Position numbers and translations under genes: made by a program
Shown: positions 50,804-59,217 of the stretch, piece by piece
Layout of the letters: the number at the start of each line of letters is the position of its first letter
How positions within the stretch are numbered: the first letter of the stretch is position 1
Notes under the pieces: model-generated
The model's input: only the letters and a program-made list of their open reading frames with translations
What the model was told of the DNA's origin: nothing
Databases searched by the model: none
Assembly: GCF_031921685.1 (NCBI RefSeq)
Contig: NZ_JAPDHU010000002.1
Location: 1,426,001 to 1,490,000, forward strand
DNA from: Terripilifer sp031921685
GTDB taxonomy: Bacteria > Pseudomonadota > Alphaproteobacteria > Rhizobiales > Beijerinckiaceae
DNA: 64,000 nt
Reading direction: 5' to 3'

Positions 50804-51487
50804 TTAACGCACGGTCATCGTCGTTGCCCCACCAAGCGGCGGTGCGGCACCACCGACGAAACCGCCGCCGCCACCGCCGAGACCCTGCGGCCGCACGATG
50901 CCGCTGCCGCCGAAGCCCGGATTCGGGCGAACGACGCCGCCGCCAAAACCCGGATTCGGACGAACGAAACCACCGCCGATTGGTGCAGTGACCGGACCGC
51001 CAATCGGCCGGCCGCCATAGATCGGGCCACCCGGATTGGGATAGACCGGCGGGCGATGAACGTGACGGTAGCGATAGCGCGGCCCGTAATAAGCGGCCGG
51101 CGGATAATATCCGTAGTTATAGCCATAGTCGTAGTAGCCCGGGCCGTAACCATAGCCGTAGCCACCCGGCCCATAGTAATAACCGTCGTTGTAGCGATCA
51201 GCCGCGATAGCCGCACCGATGCCAGCGGCAACTGCGCCAAAGGCGGCTGCCGGGCCGACGCCACGACGCACATAACGGCGCGCGCCCTTCTTGCGCACCA
51301 CGTGCCGCTTCGCGACGTGCTTCTTTTTCGCGACATAGCGAACGTCCTGCACCATCGGCGAAGCTTCAGTAGCTGCCTTGCGCAAAGACGAATCCACCGG
51401 CAAGGCCGAAGCCTGACCGATCAGTCCAACAGCGAAGGCTGCGCCGGCCAAGACCGGCAGTACCTTCATCGGTTTGCTCGAAAACAT
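50804..51487 (-). CDS. Secreted Gly/Tyr/Pro-rich low-complexity protein
   Basis: 227 residues from ATG 51487 (AGGGGACT upstream). Signal peptide VLPVLAGAAFAVGLIGQASA, a basic linker (YVAKKKHVAKRHVVRKKGAR), one hydrophobic glycine-rich helix (AAAFGAVAAGIGAAIAA), then Tyr/Gly repeats (GYYYGPGGYGYGYGPGYYD) and Pro/Gly repeats (GGGVVRPNPGFGG twice). This layout is common in alphaproteobacterial envelope proteins of unknown role. It may be an outer-surface or cell-wall-associated protein. Single gene with its own terminator. Confidence 0.75.
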   Translation of the reverse strand: MFSSKPMKVLPVLAGAAFAVGLIGQASALPVDSSLRKAATEASPMVQDVRYVAKKKHVAKRHVVRKKGARRYVRRGVGPAAAFGAVAAGIGAAIAADRYNDGYYYGPGGYGYGYGPGYYDYGYNYGYYPPAAYYGPRYRYRHVHRPPVYPNPGGPIYGGRPIGGPVTAPIGGGFVRPNPGFGGGVVRPNPGFGGSGIVRPQGLGGGGGGFVGGAAPPLGGATTMTVR

Positions 51488-51640
51488 GACGCAGTCCCCT
51501 TTATGAAGAGGTCGGCTCGTACGGCCGCCCATTTGGGCCTGAACGTATCGGCATCAACCTGAATGTAGGTTGAACGGTTCGCCAAACAAGGCGTTGCGGC
51601 ACTTTTTCCGCAATCTCAGGTTGTAATCGAGGAAAAAGCT

Positions 51641-52846
51641 CTACGGCATCAGGGTGATGCGATTGCCACCCTGCCGGCCAATAGCGCCTTGCAGATCGAG
51701 CTCGAGGATCGCCGCCTGCACTTCCGCCACCGGACGACCCGTGGCGCGCACGAGATCGTCGATCGATACCGGCGATGGCCCGAGCAAAGCGCGCAGACGT
51801 TCGACGAAATCTTGTGGCGCGACAGTCGCGGCAAATGCAGGCGCAATCGGTCGAAGAACCGCAGCCTCGCTCGCTTCATCCGGTTGTGCGACGGCCTCGA
51901 AGAGATCGGGCTCATGATCGGATGTTAGTGTCGCGCTCTGATGTTGCGGTCCCCGCGCGATCACGGAGGCCAAAGCTTCGATCACATCGGCGCTGCGCGT
52001 GCACAGCGTCGCGCCCTGGCGCAGAAGATCGTTGGTGCCTTCAGCGCGCGGATCGAATGGCGAGCCAGGAACGGCGAACACCTCCCGCCCCTGTTCATTG
52101 GCATAACGCGCGGTGATCAACGAACCGGAGCGACGCGCCGCCTCGACAACCACCGTGCCATAAGCGAGCCCGGAAACGATACGGTTGCGCCGTGGAAAAT
52201 CGCGGCCGCGCGGCACCCATCCGATCGGCATTTCCGAAATCAGCGCGCCGCACTCGCATAGCGCCTCCGCCAGCGGCACATTCTCGGAAGGATAAATCTT
52301 GTCGAGCCCGCCGGCGAGCACTGCGACGGTGCCGGTCGCCAATGACGCGCGATGCGCGCTCTCATCGATGCCGCGCGCCAGACCGGAGGCGATGACGAAA
52401 CCGGCTTCGCCCAATTCCTGCGCCACCGTCGCGGCGAATTTCGCGCCATAGGCTGAGGCGTTGCGCGAACCGACGATGGCTACCATCGACCGTACCAGAA
52501 CATCGAGACGCCCGCGCACCGCGATCACGGGCGGCGGCGCATCGATGGCGCGCAGCGTTAGCGGATAGTCGGCATCGTCGAGCGTCAGGAATTGCCCACC
52601 CTGCCGGCGCAACGCCTCCCATTCGCGTTCGCAATCCTCGCGCGCCGCAAGGCGAATAGCGCGGCCACCGCTTTGCTTGGCGATGAGACGCGGCAGAGCT
52701 TTGAGCGCGGCGCCAGCGCTGCCGTGATACTCCAACAGCCTTTGAAAGGTGCGCGGGCCGATATTGTCGCTGCGCGCGAGCTGCAGCCAATCCAAAAGCT
52801 GCGCGTCGGAAAGACGAAGGGGTCTTTCGCCGCGCCGATCGTTCAC
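51641..52846 (-). CDS. dprA: DNA processing protein DprA
   Basis: 401 residues from a GTG at 52846 that overlaps the plsY stop (GTGA). A longer frame would overlap plsY by 73 bases. N-terminal helix-hairpin-helix/SAM-like part (LARSDNIGPRTFQRLLEYHG), central Rossmann core with VAIVGSRNAS, VIASGLARGIDESAHRASL, GSLITARYANEQGREVFAVPG, and a C-terminal winged helix (SIDDLVRATGRPVAEVQAAI). DprA loads RecA on incoming single-stranded DNA during transformation. Many species keep it without known competence. Confidence 0.94.
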   Translation of the reverse strand: MNDRRGERPLRLSDAQLLDWLQLARSDNIGPRTFQRLLEYHGSAGAALKALPRLIAKQSGGRAIRLAAREDCEREWEALRRQGGQFLTLDDADYPLTLRAIDAPPPVIAVRGRLDVLVRSMVAIVGSRNASAYGAKFAATVAQELGEAGFVIASGLARGIDESAHRASLATGTVAVLAGGLDKIYPSENVPLAEALCECGALISEMPIGWVPRGRDFPRRNRIVSGLAYGTVVVEAARRSGSLITARYANEQGREVFAVPGSPFDPRAEGTNDLLRQGATLCTRSADVIEALASVIARGPQHQSATLTSDHEPDLFEAVAQPDEASEAAVLRPIAPAFAATVAPQDFVERLRALLGPSPVSIDDLVRATGRPVAEVQAAILELDLQGAIGRQGGNRITLMP

Positions 52847-53442
52847 GGCTTGCTGCCGATCTTGGTTTCGGTGCCTTCCATCAGCCGAGAAATATTCGGC
52901 CAATGCTTGAACCACAGCAAAGCCGCCAAGGCGATGAAGAGCTCAGCCGCCGCGCCATTGCCCATCAACCACAGCGCCAACGGCGTCGCCAGGCTCGCCG
53001 CCAGCGCGGCAACCGACGAATAGCGCGTGGCGGCGGCAACGCCGAGCCAGACGACAGCGAAGACAAGCGCGCCGGGCCAGGCGAGACCAAGGGCGCAACC
53101 CAGGAAGGTCGCGACGCCCTTGCCACCCTTGAACTTGAGCCAGACTGGATAGAGATGGCCAAGAAACGCGCCGAGACCGGCAATGACAGCCTGATGTTCG
53201 CCAAGCTGCGCGCCGATCAAGACCGCGACCGTGCCCTTCAGCGCATCGAGCAGCAAAGTCGCCGCCGCGAGCCCCTTATGCCCGGTGCGCAGCACATTGG
53301 TCGCGCCGATATTGCCGGAACCGATCGAGCGCAGGTCTTCGGTGCCGGCGAGCTTCGTCAGCACCAGCCCGAACGGGATCGAACCCAGAAGATAACCGAT
53401 GGCCAGCGCGATCAGGTTTTGCGGCAAGTCCGGGAAAATCAT
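52843..53442 (-). CDS. plsY: Acyl-phosphate glycerol-3-phosphate acyltransferase PlsY
   Basis: 199 residues from ATG 53442. The TTG 21 bases earlier is less likely. Integral membrane enzyme with five or more helices and the three cytosolic motifs: YLLGSIPFG, GSGNIGATNVLR, and KFKGGKGVATFLG. It adds the first acyl group in phospholipid synthesis. Overlaps dprA at its 3' end. The order plsY-dprA is conserved in alphaproteobacteria. Confidence 0.95.
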   Translation of the reverse strand: MIFPDLPQNLIALAIGYLLGSIPFGLVLTKLAGTEDLRSIGSGNIGATNVLRTGHKGLAAATLLLDALKGTVAVLIGAQLGEHQAVIAGLGAFLGHLYPVWLKFKGGKGVATFLGCALGLAWPGALVFAVVWLGVAAATRYSSVAALAASLATPLALWLMGNGAAAELFIALAALLWFKHWPNISRLMEGTETKIGSKP

Positions 53443-53535
53443 AGTTTCGTGGTCCAAAGCCAAAAAACAAAGGTGACATTAACGCGCTTCGCCAAGAGAG
53501 CAAATCGAGGGAGCAAATGGAGGGAGCAAATCGCG

Positions 53536-54849
53536 TCACAAGATCGTGCCGGCCACCATTGTCAGCTTGACGACCCCTTCCATGCGGGCTTCGTCAAAAG
53601 GTGTGTTTTTCGAGCGCGACTGCAGGCGCGACGGATCGACCACGTAAGGCTCATCGGGATCGAAACGGATCAGATCGGCCGGCGCGCCCTTCTGCAAACG
53701 CCCTTGCGGCAGGCCGAGGATCTCAGCCGGCCGCACCGTCATGGCGTTGATGAGGCGGCCAAGCGACACCTGCCCCGAACGCACCAGACGCAGGCCCGCC
53801 GACAGCATGGTCTCCAGACCGATGGCACCATATTCGGCTTCCGAGAACGGCACGCGTTTGGCTTCAACGTCCTGCGGGTTGTGGTCGGAGATGATCACGT
53901 CGATGAGACCGCCGGCCAGCGCCTCGACCAGCGCGACGCGTTCTTCCTCGGCGCGCAGCGGCGGCGACAGTTTCAGAAAAGTGCGATACTGGCCGATGTC
54001 GCTTTCATTGAGCGTCAGATGATTGATCGACGTGGCGCAGCTCACCGGCAGGCCAGCGGCTTTCGCCTTGGCGATGATCTCGAGCGACAAAGTCGTCGTC
54101 ACCATCTGCGCATGATAATGACCGCCTTGCTGCCCCTCGCCGAAGGTCAAAGCCACAAGCCGCATGTCGCGATCGAGCATGATCGCTTCCGCCTCGCGCG
54201 GAATGCCCGGCAAGCCAAGACGGCTGGCGAATTCGCCCTCATTCATCACGCCCATGCGCGCCAATTCCGGATCCTCGGCGCGATGAATGACGATCGCGTC
54301 GAAGTCGCGCGCATAGATCATGGCGCGCCGCATCACTTGCGACGACACCACCGATGTCGGGCCATTGGAGAAGGCGACCGCGCCGGCTTCCTTGAGCAGG
54401 CCGATCTCGGCGATCTCCGTGCCGGCCAGTCCCTTGGTCAGAGCGGCGCAGGGCAGAACGCGCACCTTGGCATTGTCGCGGGCGCGCCGCATCAGATAGT
54501 CGACGCTGGCGGAGCCATCGATCGGCGGATTGGTGTTGGGCGCGGCGACAATCGTCGTCACGCCGCCGGCGGCCGCCGCGCGGCTCGCGGTGGCAATGGT
54601 CTCGCGATGGCTCGCGCCCGGCTCGCCGATGAAGGCGCACATATCGATGAGGCCCGGCGTGACGATATCGCCGGCACAATCGACAACCTGCGTGCGTTCG
54701 CCCGCATTCGCCTTCGTCACCTTGGCGCCGATGTCGACGATCAATCCATTATCGATCATCACGCCGCCCGGCGTCTCCGTGCCGGTGGCAGGATCGAGCA
54801 GGCGCGCGTTGATGAGAGCGACGGGCGAGGAGGTCATTGCATCAGCCAT
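53536..54849 (-). CDS. Dihydroorotase-like protein lacking metal ligands (PyrC'/PyrX type)
   Basis: 437 residues from the ATG at 54849, which overlaps the pyrB stop by eight bases (a second ATG at 54837 is possible). Overall it is a class I dihydroorotase: TPGLID..., APNTNPPIDG, SDHNPQDVEAKRVPFSEAEYG. The metal-binding DxHxH...REPG loop is changed to D-M-C-A-F-I-G-E-P-G: Asp69 remains but both His are Cys71 and Phe73 and the Arg is Gly75. SDH-N-P-Q also differs from the usual TDHAPH. It is probably an inactive dihydroorotase that supports aspartate transcarbamoylase, as in Pseudomonas. The working enzyme must lie elsewhere. Confidence 0.85.
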   Translation of the reverse strand: MADAMTSSPVALINARLLDPATGTETPGGVMIDNGLIVDIGAKVTKANAGERTQVVDCAGDIVTPGLIDMCAFIGEPGASHRETIATASRAAAAGGVTTIVAAPNTNPPIDGSASVDYLMRRARDNAKVRVLPCAALTKGLAGTEIAEIGLLKEAGAVAFSNGPTSVVSSQVMRRAMIYARDFDAIVIHRAEDPELARMGVMNEGEFASRLGLPGIPREAEAIMLDRDMRLVALTFGEGQQGGHYHAQMVTTTLSLEIIAKAKAAGLPVSCATSINHLTLNESDIGQYRTFLKLSPPLRAEEERVALVEALAGGLIDVIISDHNPQDVEAKRVPFSEAEYGAIGLETMLSAGLRLVRSGQVSLGRLINAMTVRPAEILGLPQGRLQKGAPADLIRFDPDEPYVVDPSRLQSRSKNTPFDEARMEGVVKLTMVAGTIL

Positions 54850-55786
54850 TGGGCAAGTTCTGCGACAGAGCTTCGAGCACGGCCATGCGCACGGCAACAC
54901 CCATCTCGACCTGTTCGGTGATCAAGGAGCGCGGCCCGTCGGCAACGGCCGAGTCGATCTCGACGCCGCGGTTCATCGGCCCCGGATGCATGACCAGCGC
55001 GTCGGGCTTGGCCCATTTCAGCTTGTCCTCATCAAGACCATAGAAGCGCGCGAATTCCTTCAGCGAGGGAATGAACGCGCCTTGCATACGCTCACGTTGC
55101 AGTCTCAGCATCATGACAATGTCGGCATCGCGAATGCCCGTTTCCATCGAGCGATGCACTTCGACGCCCATGCGCTCGATGCCGGCCGGCAGCAAGGTCG
55201 AGGGACCAACGACGCGCACGCGCGCGCCCAGATGCGTGAGCAGGATGATGTTGGAGCGTGCCACCCGCGAATGGGCGACATCACCGCAGATCGCCACGGT
55301 GAGCCCTTCGATCCGGCCCTTGTTGCGCCGGATGGTCAGAGCATCAAGCAGCGCCTGTGTCGGATGTTCGTGGCTGCCGTCTCCCGCATTGATGACCGAG
55401 CATGACACCTTTTGCGACAGGAGTTGCACGGCGCCAGAGTGCTGGTGGCGCACGACGATGAGATCGGGCCGCATCGCGTTCAAGGTGGCAGCCGTATCGA
55501 TCAGGGTCTCGCCCTTGTTCACCGACGATGTGGCGACCGACATATTCATAACGTCGGCACCGAGCCGCTTGCCGGCCAGTTCGAACGACGACTGTGTGCG
55601 CGTCGAAGCTTCGAAGAACAGATTGATTAACGTGCGGCCGCTGAGAACGGCGCGTTTTTTCTCGACCTGCCGGGAAACTTTGACAGCTTCCTCCGCCATG
55701 TCGAGCAAAGTTTCGATATCCGGCCGGGAAAGTCCCTCGATGCCGAGCAGGTGCCGATGGGGAAAGACGGGAGCGCGGGCGGTCAT
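54842..55786 (-). CDS. pyrB: Aspartate carbamoyltransferase catalytic subunit
   Basis: 314 residues from ATG 55786. Carbamoyl-phosphate loop FFEASTRTQSSFE, the HQHSGAVQLL region, DGSHEHPTQALLD, and MHPGPMNRGVEI near the end are all present. It makes carbamoyl-aspartate, the first committed pyrimidine intermediate. There is no pyrI. The overlapping pseudo-dihydroorotase gene downstream is the expected partner of this enzyme class. Confidence 0.96.
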   Translation of the reverse strand: MTARAPVFPHRHLLGIEGLSRPDIETLLDMAEEAVKVSRQVEKKRAVLSGRTLINLFFEASTRTQSSFELAGKRLGADVMNMSVATSSVNKGETLIDTAATLNAMRPDLIVVRHQHSGAVQLLSQKVSCSVINAGDGSHEHPTQALLDALTIRRNKGRIEGLTVAICGDVAHSRVARSNIILLTHLGARVRVVGPSTLLPAGIERMGVEVHRSMETGIRDADIVMMLRLQRERMQGAFIPSLKEFARFYGLDEDKLKWAKPDALVMHPGPMNRGVEIDSAVADGPRSLITEQVEMGVAVRMAVLEALSQNLPNG

Positions 55787-56146
55787 ATCGGCTGGTCTAT
55801 AGGCCAAGCTGCGGAATCCGCAAGACATCCTCAGCACTTGCGCACCGTCTTCGACGGGTTTTGGCGCCCAAAATCATTACCTTAGCAGGACAACATCGAA
55901 GCTACCCTGAGAAGGAATATGAAATACCATAAAAATCAATAAATTAGAGAGGCTTAAAAAGCCGCTAAACTGGCCCCAAACGGGGTGCCGGCCGCCTCGC
56001 CTATTTGACACTTGGCGGACCCTACACCATGTTCCCGGCCGATCGAATGTCTGTTCGGACCGGTTCCGGGCGTCTTTGGCCCGGTCCTCTTCGAATAGAT
56101 ACTTTCAATATATTTCAATGATTTAGCCTGCGAGGCGTTCCCCGCA
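55787..56146. promoter_or_regulatory. Divergent pyrB/topA promoter region
   Basis: 360 bases without a gene. On the plus strand TTGACA at 56005-56010 is followed 17 bases later by CATGTT, a possible topA promoter about 110 bases before its start. TTTTGG-CGC-CCAAAA at 55859-55873 is a short perfect inverted repeat 70 bases upstream of pyrB and could be a control site. No attenuator-like leader peptide was seen. Confidence 0.35.
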
Positions 56147-59077
56147 ATGAGTGCTGTCGTCATCGTCGAATCGCCGGCAAAGGCCAAGACGATCAACAAA
56201 TATCTGGGCAAGGACTACGAGGTCCTGGCCTCGTTCGGTCACGTCCGCGATCTGCCGGCCAAGGATGGCTCGGTCGATCCCGAGGACGACTTTGCCATGC
56301 GCTGGGAAGTCGACAGCAAGGCGGCCAAGCGCCTGTCCGATATCGCCAAGGCGGTCAAAGAGTCCGACAAAGTCATTCTCGCGACCGACCCTGACCGCGA
56401 AGGTGAAGCCATTTCCTGGCACGTGCTGGAAGTGCTCAAGGGTAAGCATGTCCTGAAGGACAAGACGGTCGAGCGCGTCGTTTTCAACGCCATTACCAAG
56501 AACGCCATTCTCGACGCCATGCGCCATCCGCGCAAAGTCGATGAGGCGCTGGTCGATGCCTATATGGCGCGCCGCGCCCTCGACTATCTCGTCGGCTTCA
56601 ACCTGTCGCCGGTGCTGTGGCGCAAGCTGCCGGGCGCCCGTTCGGCCGGCCGCGTGCAGTCGGTGGCTCTGCGTCTGGTCTGCGACCGCGAACTCGAAAT
56701 CGAGAAATTCGTCAGCCGCGAATACTGGTCGATCGCCGCGCATCTGAAAACCAAGGATGGCGCGCCGTTCATCGCCCGCCTCGTCGGCGCCGACGGCAAG
56801 AAGATCCAGCGTCTCGACATCGGTTCGGGTAAGGAAGCCGAAGATTTCAAGGCGGCCCTGGAAAACGCCAAGTTCACCATCGCTTCGGTGGAGGCCAAGC
56901 CCGCCCGCCGCAATCCTTGGGCGCCCTTCACCACCTCGACCCTGCAGCAGGAAGCCTCGCGCAAGCTTGGCTTTGCGCCGGCGATCACCATGCGTCTCGC
57001 CCAGCGTCTTTATGAGGGTGTCGATCTCGGCGGCGAGACCGTCGGTCTCATTACATATATGCGTACCGACGGCGTCGATGTGGCGCCGGAGGCGATCGCC
57101 GCTGCCCGCAAGGTGATCGAAAAGGAATATGGCGCGAAATACGTGCCGGAAATTCCCCGCAAATACGCGACCAAGCAGAAGAATGCGCAGGAAGCCCACG
57201 AAGCCATCCGCCCGACCGACCTCACCCGTCTGCCGCGCCAGCTCGCCAAGGTGCTCGATAAGGATCAGCTGCGTCTCTACGAACTGATCTGGAACCGCAC
57301 CATCGCCAGCCAGATGGAATCGGCGGAACTCGAGCGCACCACGGTCGAAATTCTGGCGGAAGCCGGCTCGCGCAAGATCGATCTGCGCGCCACCGGCCAG
57401 GTCGTCCGCTTCGACGGCTTCCTCACTCTCTACCAAGAGGGCAAGGACGACGAGGACGATGAGGAAGGTGGCCGCCTGCCGCCGATGACGGCGGGCGATC
57501 CGGCGACGAAAGAAAAGATCGAAGCCAGCCAGCATTTCACCGAGCCGCCGCCGCGTTTCTCCGAGGCGACCTTGGTCAAGCGCATGGAAGAGCTCGGCAT
57601 CGGCCGTCCCTCGACTTATGCTTCGACTTTGGCCGTGTTGCGCGATCGCGAATATGTCCGCCTCGACAAGAAGCGTCTGATCCCCGAGGACAAGGGCCGC
57701 CTGGTCGTCGCCTTCCTCGAAAGCTTCTTCAGCCGTTACGTGGAATATGATTTCACGGCCGGTCTGGAAGAACAGCTCGATCGCATTTCCAACGCGGAGA
57801 TCGATTGGAAGCAGGTTCTGCGCGATTTCTGGAAAGACTTTTCCACCGCGATTGCCGGCACGAAGGATCTGCGCACCACCGAGGTGCTCGACAATCTCAA
57901 TGATCTGCTCGGGCCACACATCTTTCCGGCCAAGGCCGATGGCGGTGACCCGCGTGGGTGCCCGTCCTGTGGCAACGGCCAGCTCTCGCTGAAGCTCGGC
58001 AAGTTTGGCGCCTTCATCGGCTGCTCGAACTATCCGGAATGCCGCTACACCCGCACCTTGACGCCGCCGAACGGCGAACAGGGAGAAGGCGAGGATGCAG
58101 CGCGTCCTGGCGTCCGCGTGCTCGGCACCGATCCTGTGACCAGCGACGAGATCACCCTGCGCGACGGCCGTTTCGGCCCCTATGTGCAGCAAGGCGAAGG
58201 CGAGAAACCGAAACGTTCCTCCCTGCCCCGTGGCTTGTCGAAAGACGAGGTCACCTTGGAGAAGGCGCTTGGTCTTCTGTCGCTGCCGCGCGAAGTCGCC
58301 AAACATCCGACCAGCGGCGAGCCCATCGTCGCCGGCATCGGCCGCTTCGGGCCTTACGTGCAGCACGGCAAGATGTATGCGAGCCTGACGCGTGACGACG
58401 ACGTGTTGGAGATCGGCGCCAATCGCGCCATCGACCTCATCGTCACCAAGGAGCAAGGCGGCGGCCGCGGCCGTTTCGGCAATGCCGCGCCGGCACGCAA
58501 TCTCGGCGATCACCCGCAAGGTGGCGCCATCAGCGTCAAGGCCGGCCGCTATGGTCCCTATGTGAGCTGGGGCAAGGTCAACGCCACCCTGCCGAAGGAT
58601 TCCGATCCCGAGAAGGTGACGCTGGAAGAAGCCGTCGCCCTCATTGCCGCCAAGCAATCGGGCCAGGGCGATGGTGACGGACGTGTGCTCGGCGAACATC
58701 CGCAGGGCGGCACGATCGTCGCGCGCAAGGGCCGCTTCGGTCCCTATGTCAGCGTCGGCAAGGTCAATGCGACGATCTCCAAATCGTCTTCGCTCGAGGA
58801 CATCACCCTTGAGGAAGCGATCGAACTGATCGACGAAAAGGGTGGACCGGCGCCGAAGAAGGCCGCCAAGAAGAGCGGTGGCAAGACCGCGAAGAAGGCG
58901 CCCGCCAAGACGACGGCGAAGAAGAAAGTCGCTGTTGAGGACTCCGACGAGGCCCCCTTCGGCGACGATGAACCGGCCCCCAAGACTGCCACCAAGAAGG
59001 CCCCCGCCAAAAAGGCGGCCGCCAAGAAAGCCCCGGCTAAAAAGGCGCCAGCCAAGAAAGCGGCTTCTAAAAAATAA
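56147..59077 (+). CDS. topA: DNA topoisomerase I with Lys/Ala-rich C-terminal tail
   Basis: 976 residues. The Toprim domain starts VVIVESPAKAKTINKYLG with the acidic TDPDREGEAI motif. Catalytic Tyr304 lies in LITYMRTDG. One four-Cys zinc finger is at 605, 608, 626 and 632. Four or five C-terminal repeats of the GRFGPYVxxG type follow, and the last 100 residues are mostly Lys, Ala and Pro. It relaxes negative supercoils. The H1-like tail should increase processivity and resembles the mini-protein at 45935. It is divergent from pyrB and about 140 bases before tex. Confidence 0.97.
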   Translation: MSAVVIVESPAKAKTINKYLGKDYEVLASFGHVRDLPAKDGSVDPEDDFAMRWEVDSKAAKRLSDIAKAVKESDKVILATDPDREGEAISWHVLEVLKGKHVLKDKTVERVVFNAITKNAILDAMRHPRKVDEALVDAYMARRALDYLVGFNLSPVLWRKLPGARSAGRVQSVALRLVCDRELEIEKFVSREYWSIAAHLKTKDGAPFIARLVGADGKKIQRLDIGSGKEAEDFKAALENAKFTIASVEAKPARRNPWAPFTTSTLQQEASRKLGFAPAITMRLAQRLYEGVDLGGETVGLITYMRTDGVDVAPEAIAAARKVIEKEYGAKYVPEIPRKYATKQKNAQEAHEAIRPTDLTRLPRQLAKVLDKDQLRLYELIWNRTIASQMESAELERTTVEILAEAGSRKIDLRATGQVVRFDGFLTLYQEGKDDEDDEEGGRLPPMTAGDPATKEKIEASQHFTEPPPRFSEATLVKRMEELGIGRPSTYASTLAVLRDREYVRLDKKRLIPEDKGRLVVAFLESFFSRYVEYDFTAGLEEQLDRISNAEIDWKQVLRDFWKDFSTAIAGTKDLRTTEVLDNLNDLLGPHIFPAKADGGDPRGCPSCGNGQLSLKLGKFGAFIGCSNYPECRYTRTLTPPNGEQGEGEDAARPGVRVLGTDPVTSDEITLRDGRFGPYVQQGEGEKPKRSSLPRGLSKDEVTLEKALGLLSLPREVAKHPTSGEPIVAGIGRFGPYVQHGKMYASLTRDDDVLEIGANRAIDLIVTKEQGGGRGRFGNAAPARNLGDHPQGGAISVKAGRYGPYVSWGKVNATLPKDSDPEKVTLEEAVALIAAKQSGQGDGDGRVLGEHPQGGTIVARKGRFGPYVSVGKVNATISKSSSLEDITLEEAIELIDEKGGPAPKKAAKKSGGKTAKKAPAKTTAKKKVAVEDSDEAPFGDDEPAPKTATKKAPAKKAAAKKAPAKKAPAKKAASKK

Positions 59078-59099
59078 CGCTCTGCGTTTCCACAGAATC

Positions 59100-59125
59100 G
59101 CGTCTGTCAAGCCTTTGACGGACGC
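59100..59125 (+). terminator. Candidate terminator of topA
   Basis: Arms GCGTCTGTCAA and TTGACGGACGC pair fully in RNA with one G-U, loop GCCT, 23 bases past the topA stop, followed by GGTCTGTTCTTCC. A second small hairpin (GCGTTTC-TGCC-GAAACGC, 59157-59174) lies closer to tex. Confidence 0.6.
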
Positions 59126-59217
59126 GGTCTGTTCTTCCTAGATGCATCAGGCAAAAGCGTTTCTGCCGAAACGCGGTTTGCTCTAGGCTGCGGCCCAGCC
59201 CTGCATCAGGAAGACAG

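Noticed and set aside
52903..54921. 672-residue open frame on the plus strand
   Set aside because: Covers plsY and the dihydroorotase-like gene in antisense. No domain pattern and no ribosome site.
56123..59110. 995-residue open frame on the minus strand
   Set aside because: Exact antisense of topA. High GC third positions keep the opposite strand open; the protein is Arg/Gly-rich with no family motifs.
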